From assembly GCA_934680015.1 (NCBI GenBank), contig CAKUSP010000006.1, positions 70,544-134,543 of the forward strand: a stretch of DNA of 64,000 nt. The letters are read 5' to 3'. This document shows positions 17,999-24,965 of this stretch, in pieces. The stretch comes from an uncultured Bacteroidales bacterium (lineage in GTDB: Bacteria; Bacteroidota; Bacteroidia; Bacteroidales; UBA932). The first letter of the stretch is position 1; the number at the start of each line of letters is the position of its first letter. The notes under the pieces are model-generated. The model saw only the letters and a program-made list of their open reading frames with translations, was not told the origin of the DNA and searched no databases. Made by a program: the position numbers and the translations under genes.

Positions 17999-18092
17999 AT
18001 ATCCAAACGCCCGGCAAGACATCCGTCATCTCCGCATCCGTTGCGATGCCGAACGACTTGCCCCAACGGGCAGAGCGGAACTGGAAGATTGA
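17985..18092 (+). CDS. Possible 35-residue protein overlapping the lipoprotein stop
   Basis: An ATG at 17985 overlaps the end of the lipoprotein gene and opens a short frame rich in arginine, ending RAELED before a TGA. The codon usage is GC-rich like the DUF3987 relic. It may be a small gene or the beginning of one truncated by the rearrangement. Confidence 0.25.
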   Translation: MMTSEYPNARQDIRHLRIRCDAERLAPTGRAELED

Positions 18093-18361
18093 CGTTCTCC
18101 GCTTGCGCTCCGACCGTCAAACCTCCGGCTTTTCCAAAACTCGCTTCGCTCGGCAATAAAGTAGCGGTGTCGAGACTTCAGTCTTTCTCCGTTTCTCTCC
18201 GAAAGCCAGAAGACTCGACCTTGTTTTGCCCCACCGCCCCACAGGGGCCATAACCGACTCCGCTCCCAAAAGCTCAGTGCGAGGCTTGTCCCTCGAATCC
18301 CGCAACATAACATAATCCTATCGAGATTGCGTAACAGATCGGCAAAAGGAGCCGTAACTAA
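18093..18361. other. GC-rich non-coding remnant before the right IS30 half
   Basis: About 270 bases with no credible gene. The composition matches the DUF3987 relic rather than the methyltransferase genes. It contains a run resembling sequence between genes of Bacteroides mobile elements (CTCCGCTTGCGCTCCGACC), from memory and not checked. It ends at the junction with IS30 sequence near 18360. Confidence 0.4.
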
Positions 18362-18733
18362 CTGCTGATGGAGCGTCTTCCATATGGGAAGAACCCAGAA
18401 AAGGCAGCGGAGACCGCGGTCAAGCTTCTGTACCCATATAGGAGGAACTTCTTGACCATAACGACGGACAATGGCAGCGAGTTCTCACGTCACGAGATGA
18501 TCTCCAAGCAACTGAATGCGCCAGTGTTCTTCGCTGATTCCTATTCTTCATGGCAGAAGGGGGCTATAGAGAACACTAACAAACTCATCAGGCAGTATAT
18601 CCCGAAAGGCACTGATTTCAACGAACTTACTGATGAATACATTCATTCGGTGCAGTTGAAAATCAACAGGAGACCGAGAGAAAAGTTAAACTTCTCCACG
18701 CCAAAAGATGAATTCTTCAAATATTTATTGTAA
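18362..18733 (+). pseudogene. IS30-family transposase, C-terminal fragment
   Basis: The frame (LLMERLPYGKNPEKAAE onward) continues the transposase begun at 8678. It carries the second catalytic Asp in TTDNGSEF and the Glu in WQKGAIENTNK, then KINRRPREKL and a normal C-terminus at 18733. A stop just upstream of the first codon shows that it is cut from its own start. Joined to the left fragment it would give a near complete transposase with only about three residues missing, so the element was interrupted in place. It is followed within a base by the right terminal repeat. Confidence 0.88.
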
Positions 18734-18743
18734 TGTTGCACTT
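18734..18743. repeat. Right terminal inverted repeat of IS30-family element
   Basis: TGTTGCACTT is the reverse complement of the left end at 8572-8581. It starts directly after the transposase stop codon, and the 28-bp direct repeat begins 3 bases further on. Confidence 0.65.
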
Positions 18744-18745
18744 GC

Positions 18746-18773
18746 TTTTATGACTCTGCCGTTCACTAGTAGT
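18746..18773. repeat. 28-bp direct repeat, right copy
   Basis: Identical to 8529-8556. It separates the IS30 right end from the promoter of tRNA-Leu. Confidence 0.8.
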
Positions 18774-18784
18774 CGGTAAAAATT

Positions 18785-18814
18785 TTGTGAAATCAGTATT
18801 TTTCTGTAATTTTG
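18785..18814 (+). promoter_or_regulatory. Bacteroidetes-type promoter of tRNA-Leu
   Basis: TTG at 18785-18787, 19 bases, then TAATTTTG at 18807-18814; the mature tRNA begins 34 bases further on. The 28-bp repeat ends 11 bases upstream, so the island stops just short of this promoter. Confidence 0.65.
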
Positions 18815-18847
18815 CATTCCGTCTACGAATTTATAGAAGTAGAATAT

Positions 18848-18932
18848 GCCCGAATGGCGGAATTGGTAGACGCGCTGGACTCAAAATCCAGTGTTCCTTA
18901 AAAACGTGCCGGTTCGAGCCCGGCTTTGGGCA
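18848..18932 (+). tRNA. tRNA-Leu (anticodon CAA)
   Basis: The 5' acceptor strand GCCCGAA pairs with TTTGGGC near the 3' end, followed by discriminator A. The anticodon arm is CTGGA-CTCAAAA-TCCAG, giving anticodon CAA. A variable arm longer than usual (class II) and a GGTTCGAGCC T-arm are present. CCA is not encoded. A terminator follows immediately. Confidence 0.95.
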
Positions 18933-18933
18933 C

Positions 18934-18971
18934 AAAAAAGGGATTGATCATCTTTGGTCAATCCCTTTTTT
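18934..18971 (+). terminator. Rho-independent terminator after tRNA-Leu
   Basis: GGGATTGA pairs with TCAATCCC, flanked by an A-run on the left and TTTTTT on the right, directly behind the tRNA. The A-run would also let it work for the leftward outer membrane protein gene beyond it. Confidence 0.8.
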
Positions 18972-19004
18972 GTTAAGTCCCTATGAGAAGGGCTCTTATA
19001 AATA

Positions 19005-19667
19005 TTAGAATAAATACGATACTCCTACAAAGAATTGATTTTGGGTGAGTTTAGTATTATCTATGGTAGTGCGGTTTAAAAGTCCGAAGTCATATCCTAC
19101 AGTAAGACGAACCATATCGCGGAAGTCTACATTAAGTCCACCACCTACAAAAATATTTCCACGCTTGTAAGATGAAGCATTGCCGTCATCATCCTTAGCA
19201 TAGTTGTCATAATTGGTAGTTTTGGATTGGCCTAGAACTGTTGCTGTAACATCAGATTTAGAAGAAAGACCTAAAGAAAATGTAGGACCTGCAAAGAGTG
19301 ATACACTGAAATCTTTAGTAAGGTCCATTCCATAACTCAAAAGAACTGGAAGGGCGAGGTACATTTCTTTGGTATCTTTTGTAGCATCAGCAAGATGAAT
19401 TCCTGCGGCGTCAAGATTTCCAGATTCTGTATTAGTTAGATAGGAAAATTTCAGCCCTGCATTTAAACCTAAAGATGATACAATAGGAAGGCTGTACATT
19501 CCTTGTATATAGAAGCCATTGGAATTCGTTTTATTCTCTGTGCTCGTCTTGTCAATGGTGTAAACAGATTTGCTTGCGTCATTTAAATATCCTGCGCCTA
19601 CCGATACTTGAGCGTAAGAACTTACAGAGGCAGCTAAAGCAGCTGCGATTAAGATAATTTTTTTCAT
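19005..19667 (-). CDS. Outer membrane beta-barrel protein (porin-like)
   Basis: A 220-residue protein with a signal peptide ending SSYAQ near residue 20, followed by alternating amphipathic strands (VSVGAGYL, GFYIQGMYS, LGLNAGLKFSY, FSVSLFAGPTF, VRLTVGYDFGL) and a terminal FFVGVSYLF ending in phenylalanine, the outer membrane insertion signal. This is the pattern of the small OmpA-like/porin-family barrels (PF13568 type) common in Bacteroidetes. No channel specificity can be inferred. It stands alone between tRNA genes. Confidence 0.8.
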   Translation of the reverse strand: MKKIILIAAALAASVSSYAQVSVGAGYLNDASKSVYTIDKTSTENKTNSNGFYIQGMYSLPIVSSLGLNAGLKFSYLTNTESGNLDAAGIHLADATKDTKEMYLALPVLLSYGMDLTKDFSVSLFAGPTFSLGLSSKSDVTATVLGQSKTTNYDNYAKDDDGNASSYKRGNIFVGGGLNVDFRDMVRLTVGYDFGLLNRTTIDNTKLTQNQFFVGVSYLF

Positions 19668-19795
19668 TTTTGTTTAATTTAAAATGTTTAGGCCGCAAAA
19701 ATAGAAAATTATCTTCACTTTTAATGATAAAGCGACAATTCGTAACGTTTAGTGGCCATAATGTAAGGTTAATTCAAGTGAAAATTATGCCCCAT

Positions 19796-19836
19796 AAAAA
19801 AGAGAGTGACTAAGATAATTCTTAATCACTCTCTTA
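19796..19836 (-). terminator. Terminator after tRNA-Pro
   Basis: AGAGAGTGA and TCACTCTCT form a 9-bp stem around a 15-base loop; read leftwards the hairpin ends in a run of T. It lies just past the 3' end of the leftward tRNA. Confidence 0.75.
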
Positions 19837-19838
19837 AG

Positions 19839-19912
19839 TCGGGGTACTGTGACTCGAACACAGGACCCTCTGGTCCCAAACCAGATGCGCTAGCCAACTG
19901 CGCCACACCCCG
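19839..19912 (-). tRNA. tRNA-Pro (anticodon TGG)
   Basis: On the minus strand the acceptor CGGGGTG pairs with TACCCCG, with discriminator A. The anticodon arm TCTGG-TTTGGGA-CCAGA gives TGG. The T-arm holds GTTCGAGTC. About 74 nucleotides, CCA not encoded. Confidence 0.95.
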
Positions 19913-19929
19913 TTTCCCGTATGGGACTG

Positions 19930-19959
19930 CAAATGTACAAAGTTTTTATTTATTTGCAA
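19930..19959 (-). promoter_or_regulatory. Bacteroidetes-type promoter of tRNA-Pro
   Basis: On the minus strand TTG (19957-19959) and TACATTTG (19930-19937) are 19 bases apart, 17 bases upstream of the tRNA. Confidence 0.6.
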
Positions 19960-20072
19960 AATTTTTTAGAAATTTTCTTCAGTGGCAGAGTTAAAAAGCA
20001 AATTCAACGGTACAATAAGTTTCTTTGCAAAAAATATAGATGCCTATAGTATGGCTTTTGTCTTGTCATTAT

Positions 20073-20627
20073 TCAAGCCAGCCATTTATCGATATTTTCT
20101 CCTTTTAAAAGAGCCTCGCGAATCTCTGTAGAAGAAATGTTTACAAGTGGCATATCTGCAAGAGTGATATGATAGTTAGAATTTTCTCGTAGAAGAGTCT
20201 CGAGTAGTTTAGCACTATCAAATCCTAGTCGCGGATATACTAATACATTGTAGTCTAGCAGAATATGTTTATAGCACCGCCAGTGATTGAAAACCGCTAG
20301 ATTATCGCCTCCGATTACAAGAGTAATATATGCTAGAGGATATTTTTCATGAATTGCATCAAGAGTTCGATATGTGTATTGAGGTGAGCTCATGCCGAAT
20401 TCTATGTCACTGACTTCAACATTGGCCAATTCTGGATGCTGTCTAACTACCTCACATGCAGCATCCAGTCTTTCTAAGGAGTTAACCGCCTTAGATTCAC
20501 CTTTGAAAGGATTCTGTGGCGAAACGACTAGTAATACTTTATCAAAATGCAGGTTTAGATATGTCAATATGGCCAGGTGGCCTACATGTAAGGGGTCAAA
20601 ACTTCCAGAATAAACAGCTATTCGCAT
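20073..20627 (-). CDS. nadD: Nicotinate-nucleotide adenylyltransferase
   Basis: Adenylates nicotinic acid mononucleotide to deamido-NAD in NAD biosynthesis, in the cytoplasm. The nucleotidyltransferase signature GSFDPLHVGHL is at residues 8-18, and the second one, ISSTEIREAL, lies near 164-173. Length 184 is normal. It overlaps the guanylate kinase gene by 10 bases, a pairing that is conserved in Bacteroidales. The region leading to the tRNA-Pro gene downstream holds no gene. Confidence 0.93.
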   Translation of the reverse strand: MRIAVYSGSFDPLHVGHLAILTYLNLHFDKVLLVVSPQNPFKGESKAVNSLERLDAACEVVRQHPELANVEVSDIEFGMSSPQYTYRTLDAIHEKYPLAYITLVIGGDNLAVFNHWRCYKHILLDYNVLVYPRLGFDSAKLLETLLRENSNYHITLADMPLVNISSTEIREALLKGENIDKWLA

Positions 20628-21190
20628 AGAAATTTGTCTATTTGTGAATATGTATGGGAAAGTGCTGTATCAAGATTATCGTTTACGATTTCTATATCAA
20701 ATTTCCCATGCGCGAATGCCAATTCGCTCTGAGCTTTATCTAATCTAGTATGGATATCTTCCTCATTATCAGTGCCACGTCCACGAAGTCTCTTTTCGAG
20801 AATTTCCATACTAGGTGGAACTATAAGAAAGGAGCGGGCTTTATCTCCAAAATATTTTTTAAGATTATATCCTCCTTTTACATCCACATCGAAAATGATG
20901 ATTTTGCCATCAGCCCAAATCCTTTCTATTTCAGATTTTAATGTGCCGTAGAACTTGTCATGGTAGACTTCCTCATGTTCTACAAATGCGTTTTCGTCGA
21001 TTAGTTTTCTAAACTGTTCTGCACTTAAAAAATAGTAGTCCACCCCATTCTTTTCATTTCCACGAGGATTTCTTGATGTGGCACTTATGGAAAATTCAAA
21101 TTTTCCGGGATAGTGCTTGAGAATATTATGCACCATTGTGCTTTTACCTGCACCTGAAGGGGCGGAAAAAATTATGACTTTTTCGTTCAT
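20618..21190 (-). CDS. gmk: Guanylate kinase
   Basis: Phosphorylates GMP to GDP with ATP, needed for nucleotide supply and recycling of signalling nucleotides. The P-loop SAPSGAGKST is at 9-18, the GMP-binding segment SISATSRNPRGNEKNGVDYYF at about 34-54 (split here by the typical S-x-T-R pattern), and VEHEEVYHDKFYGT follows. Length 190 is typical. It is the first gene of the gmk-nadD operon; the 220 bases between it and the divergent aldolase gene hold the promoters of both. Confidence 0.95.
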   Translation of the reverse strand: MNEKVIIFSAPSGAGKSTMVHNILKHYPGKFEFSISATSRNPRGNEKNGVDYYFLSAEQFRKLIDENAFVEHEEVYHDKFYGTLKSEIERIWADGKIIIFDVDVKGGYNLKKYFGDKARSFLIVPPSMEILEKRLRGRGTDNEEDIHTRLDKAQSELAFAHGKFDIEIVNDNLDTALSHTYSQIDKFLCE

Positions 21191-21344
21191 TCTAGTTTGT
21201 AAATATTTTAAAATGAGTACTTTGCCTGTGGCGTTTTTTTAATGCGTGGCATTGTATCCTTGCTGGAATACAAAATTAACAAAAAATGTGACAAGAAGTC
21301 GCATATCTTACTTTCAGCATAATTATTGCGGTAGTTTCATAGAG

Positions 21345-21375
21345 TTGGGATATATCGTAAATTTATTTAAATTTG
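21345..21375 (+). promoter_or_regulatory. Bacteroidetes-type promoter of the aldolase gene
   Basis: TTG at 21345-21347 and TAAATTTG at 21368-21375, 20 bases apart; transcription should begin near 21382, leaving a leader of about 30 bases before the ATG. Confidence 0.7.
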
Positions 21376-21412
21376 CGCCGAAATTTGAAATAACTTAATA
21401 CTTATATTTATT

Positions 21413-22414
21413 ATGGTATCATTTAAAGAGCTGGGTCTAGTAAACACTCGTGAGATGTTTTCAAAGGCCGTTGTAGGGGGATATGCTATCCCTGCATTCA
21501 ATTTCAATAATATGGAGCAGCTTCAAGCTATCATTCAGGCTGCTTCTGAGACTAAATCACCAGTAATTCTTCAAGTAAGTAAGGGTGCGCGTAACTATGC
21601 TAACCAGACACTTCTTCGCTATATGGCAGAGGGTGCAGTTCAGTATGCTAAAGAACTTGGTTGGGAGCATCCTCAGATAGTTCTACATCTTGATCATGGT
21701 GACAGTTTCGAACTATGCAAGAGTTGTATCGATTTGGGATTCTCTTCAGTGATGATAGATGGTTCCGCTCTTCCTTATGAAGATAACATCGCGCTTACAA
21801 AGAAAGTAGTAGAATATGCTCATCAGTTTGATGTTCCAGTAGAGGCTGAACTTGGTGTGCTTGCTGGTGTAGAAGATGAAGTCTCTGCTGAGGAGTCACA
21901 TTATACAAAACCAGAAGAAGTTATTGATTTCTCAACTCGTACTGGTTGTGATTCACTTGCTATTTCTATAGGTACTTCTCATGGTGCATATAAGTTCAAG
22001 CCAGAGCAGTGCACACGCGACCCTAAGACAGGACGTTTGATCCCACCTCCACTTGCTTTTGATGTTCTTCACGAGATCGAGAAGAAACTTCCTGGTTTCC
22101 CTATTGTACTTCATGGTTCTTCTTCAGTTCCTCAGGAGTATGTAGATATGATCAATAAATACGGTGGAAAACTTCCAGATGCTGTAGGTATTCCAGAGGA
22201 ACAGCTCCGCGAGGCAGCAAAGAGTGCAGTATGTAAGATTAATATCGATTCAGATTCACGTCTTGCTATGACCGCAGCTATTCGTAAGGTATTCTATGAG
22301 AAGCCAAGCGAATTCGATCCTCGTAAATATTTGGGACCAGCTCGTGATGAGATGAAGAAACTTTACATTCACAAGATTGTAAACGTTCTCGGATCAGACG
22401 GAAAAGCTGAATAG
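21413..22414 (+). CDS. fba: Class II fructose-bisphosphate aldolase
   Basis: Reversibly cleaves fructose 1,6-bisphosphate to dihydroxyacetone phosphate and glyceraldehyde 3-phosphate. The zinc-ligand motif HLDHGDSF lies near residues 86-93, followed by SVMIDGSALPYEDN, the second metal region EAELGVLAGVEDE, and HGSSSVP. The sequence is of the class II type B group with 333 residues. It is a single-gene unit with its own promoter and a strong terminator 20 bases past the stop. The regular, T-ending codon choice suggests high expression. Confidence 0.95.
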   Translation: MVSFKELGLVNTREMFSKAVVGGYAIPAFNFNNMEQLQAIIQAASETKSPVILQVSKGARNYANQTLLRYMAEGAVQYAKELGWEHPQIVLHLDHGDSFELCKSCIDLGFSSVMIDGSALPYEDNIALTKKVVEYAHQFDVPVEAELGVLAGVEDEVSAEESHYTKPEEVIDFSTRTGCDSLAISIGTSHGAYKFKPEQCTRDPKTGRLIPPPLAFDVLHEIEKKLPGFPIVLHGSSSVPQEYVDMINKYGGKLPDAVGIPEEQLREAAKSAVCKINIDSDSRLAMTAAIRKVFYEKPSEFDPRKYLGPARDEMKKLYIHKIVNVLGSDGKAE

Positions 22415-22435
22415 TCTTTTGATATTTAAAATGTT

Positions 22436-22473
22436 AGGTGAGTGGCAAATAATACATGTCACTCACCTTTTTC
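22436..22473 (+). terminator. Terminator after the aldolase gene
   Basis: AGGTGAGTG pairs exactly with CACTCACCT around a 15-base loop, followed by TTTTTCTT. Confidence 0.85.
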
Positions 22474-22567
22474 TTAGTAGTAGACAGCCCTATTAGAACC
22501 TATGGAAAACGGATGCTTTTGTTTGGTATAGTATTTGAACATTGCGCGTGCGAACATAAAATATAAT

Positions 22568-23938
22568 ATGACAGGATTAGTTAGTTGTTTATTTATCTTT
22601 ATTCAGACTTTCATCTCTTTAGACAAAGCCCTCGAAATCGCATTGAGCGAAAATGTGGCCGTGAAAGTTGCTGATAAAGAAATTGAAAGAAGCGAATATG
22701 CCAAGCGTGGCACGTACGCATCTCTTTTTCCTCAAATCGATGGTTCTGCAGCTTTCCAGAGGACTATAGAAAAGCAGGTTATGTATATGGATTTCGATAT
22801 GTCGTCCATGACCGGAGGAGGGTCGAATACTTCCGGCTCGGAAGGTTCCCAGACCGAAGGATCTAGTTCAAGTGGTGGGGGATTGGAAGTCGGAAGGTGG
22901 AATACATTTTCGGCTGGTGTATCAGCCTCTATGCCACTTGTAAATCTGCAACTTTGGGAGAGTCTTAGAATTACTGGCCAAGACGTGGAATTGGCCGTAG
23001 AAAAAGCTAGAAGTAGTAGACTAGAAATGGTTAGCCAGGTAAAGAACGCTTTTTATGCAGTTTTAATGGCCAAGGAGGCTTGCGCTGTCTATAAAGATGT
23101 TTATGATAATGCAGTGGCTAATTATGAAAGGACTAAATTAAAGTATGAAGCACAGAAGGCTTCGGATTTGGATTTGGCCAGAGCTTCTACTACATTGGCC
23201 AATGCCATTCCGAATATGTATGACTCGGCCAATTCAGTGGCGCTAGCATTATGGCAACTCAAGGCTGTGATGGGTGTTGATCTGGATGAGGATATAGATG
23301 TAGAAGGGCAGCTCTATGATTATGTAGAGGATATGAGCGCTCTTTATACAGAATCGGAGTTAGGCTTGGAGCAGAATACTTCCATGCGTCAATTGGCCAT
23401 TCAAGCGGATCAGTTAGCGTCTAATATCAGAATGCAGAAATATGCTTCCCTGCCTTCGCTCGCGCTTTCATTCTCGTATAATTATAATGCTATGGCTAAT
23501 GATTTCGAATTTAGCCAATACAAATGGACCCCATATTCTTATGTGGCAATAAGTCTCAATATCCCTATTTTCGCTGGTGGAAAACGTTACCATAATATAA
23601 AGGCAGCCAAGGTTCAGGCGGATGAATTGGCCCTTCAAAAAGAGAATACGGAGAGGCAGTTAAAGATATCTATAAGGCAGAATCTGAATACGATGGAGAC
23701 TGCTGTGCGCAGTTTTGATGCGGCTGATAAGGCCTTAGAGGCGGCACAAAAGGCCTATGACATTACAGAAGAGTCATACGAGATAGGTAGTTGTACGCTT
23801 ACTGATCTTAATGATGCTCAACTTGCTTTAGTACAAGCTAAAATGACAGCAGTGCAGTCCGTGTATAGTTATCTTACGGCAAAAACGAGTCTTGAACAGA
23901 CTTTGGGTGTAGATTATAAAGTTGAAGAAAAAGAATAA
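22568..23938 (+). CDS. TolC-family outer membrane efflux protein
   Basis: Outer membrane channel of a tripartite RND pump. A hydrophobic N-terminal signal (LVSCLFIFIQTFIS) precedes two TolC repeats, each starting with long amphipathic helices (ALEIALSENVAVKVADKEI; SYEIGSCTLTDLNDAQLAL). I chose the ATG at 22568; a TTG 11 codons earlier is in frame but would add a polar stretch before the signal. Residues ~85-115 hold a low-complexity insert of Ser, Gly and Thr between strands, unusual for the family and probably an exposed loop. Length 456. The adaptor gene begins 2 bases after the stop. Confidence 0.9.
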   Translation: MTGLVSCLFIFIQTFISLDKALEIALSENVAVKVADKEIERSEYAKRGTYASLFPQIDGSAAFQRTIEKQVMYMDFDMSSMTGGGSNTSGSEGSQTEGSSSSGGGLEVGRWNTFSAGVSASMPLVNLQLWESLRITGQDVELAVEKARSSRLEMVSQVKNAFYAVLMAKEACAVYKDVYDNAVANYERTKLKYEAQKASDLDLARASTTLANAIPNMYDSANSVALALWQLKAVMGVDLDEDIDVEGQLYDYVEDMSALYTESELGLEQNTSMRQLAIQADQLASNIRMQKYASLPSLALSFSYNYNAMANDFEFSQYKWTPYSYVAISLNIPIFAGGKRYHNIKAAKVQADELALQKENTERQLKISIRQNLNTMETAVRSFDAADKALEAAQKAYDITEESYEIGSCTLTDLNDAQLALVQAKMTAVQSVYSYLTAKTSLEQTLGVDYKVEEKE

Positions 23939-23939
23939 A

Positions 23940-24965
23940 ATGATGAATACAAAGATTGTTTCTATGGCGGCTATAGCTTTGCTTATGTGCTCATGTGCAG
24001 GGAAAAAATCGCAGGGTGCCGCTAATACAGAAAAAGCAGAACAGCTTCCGACAGTTAGAGTAGTGGAGGCACAGAGGGAGTTGGTTCCATTGGATGAAAA
24101 ATACTCCGTTACACTTCAAGCGTATGCAGTGAATAATATAGCGCCTCAAAGTGGAGCGAGAATAACTGAAATCAATGTCGAAGTAGGTGACTTCGTAAAG
24201 AAGGGACAAGTACTTGCCCAGATGGATAGGTCGCAGCTTGAACAGGCTGAACTTCAGCTTAATAATCTTAAGAGCGAATATGAAAGAACTAAATCGCTTT
24301 ATGAAAAAGGAGGAGTAAGTAAGTCTGATTTTGAGTCCATGGAGTTACAATATAAAGTGGCAAACACTACTTATGAGAATCTGCTTACAAACACTATTCT
24401 TAAGAGCCCTTTGGATGGTGTCGTGACAGCGAGAAATTATGATCGTGGGGATATGTACACTATGTCTGCTCCACTTTTTATCGTTCAACAGATAAATCCT
24501 GTAAAGGCATTAGTGGCAGTGTCAGAAAAAAATTATAGTTTACTAAAAAAAGGTATAGAAGTGGAATTTGCTCCAGAAGCGCTTAGTGGAAAGACATACA
24601 TTGGAAAAGTTTCAAGAGTGTATCCTACTATTGATGCCACCACGCATACCATTACGGCAGAGGTTACTATAGATAATCCTAAGTTCGAACTTCGTCCTGG
24701 CATGTATTCAAGTGCACGTGTCATTTTCGGAACGAGTAATGCGATAGTTGTCCCAGATACAGCTGTTCAGAAACAGCAGGGCTCAGGAGTGAGAACCGTT
24801 TATGTACTCAAAGCAGACGGGACGGTTGATTTGAAAATAGTGGAAACAGGACGTCATATCGGGACGAATTATGTAATCCTCAGTGGTATAGAGGATGGTG
24901 AGAATGTAGTGATAAGCGGTCAAAGTGCGCTTAGAAGTGGAATTAAAGTAGAGGTAATTAAATAA
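23940..24965 (+). CDS. RND efflux periplasmic adaptor (membrane fusion protein)
   Basis: Links the inner membrane pump to the TolC-like channel. The signal sequence ends in LLMCSC, so the cysteine near 17 is probably lipidated. Then come a lipoyl-like half (INVEVGDFVKKGQVLAQMD), a coiled-coil hairpin of about 60 residues (EQAELQLNNLKSEYERT onward), the second lipoyl half (SPLDGVVTARNYDRGD) and beta-barrel domains. An upstream TTG is also in frame but would overlap the tolC gene; the ATG at 23940 is preferred. Length 341. Its stop overlaps the pump start by one base (TAATG). Confidence 0.92.
   Translation: MMNTKIVSMAAIALLMCSCAGKKSQGAANTEKAEQLPTVRVVEAQRELVPLDEKYSVTLQAYAVNNIAPQSGARITEINVEVGDFVKKGQVLAQMDRSQLEQAELQLNNLKSEYERTKSLYEKGGVSKSDFESMELQYKVANTTYENLLTNTILKSPLDGVVTARNYDRGDMYTMSAPLFIVQQINPVKALVAVSEKNYSLLKKGIEVEFAPEALSGKTYIGKVSRVYPTIDATTHTITAEVTIDNPKFELRPGMYSSARVIFGTSNAIVVPDTAVQKQQGSGVRTVYVLKADGTVDLKIVETGRHIGTNYVILSGIEDGENVVISGQSALRSGIKVEVIK

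Noticed and set aside
18026..18313. Several overlapping open frames before the right IS30 half
   Set aside because: All have low-complexity, Arg/Ser-rich products without motifs; GC-rich DNA has few stops, which explains the openness.
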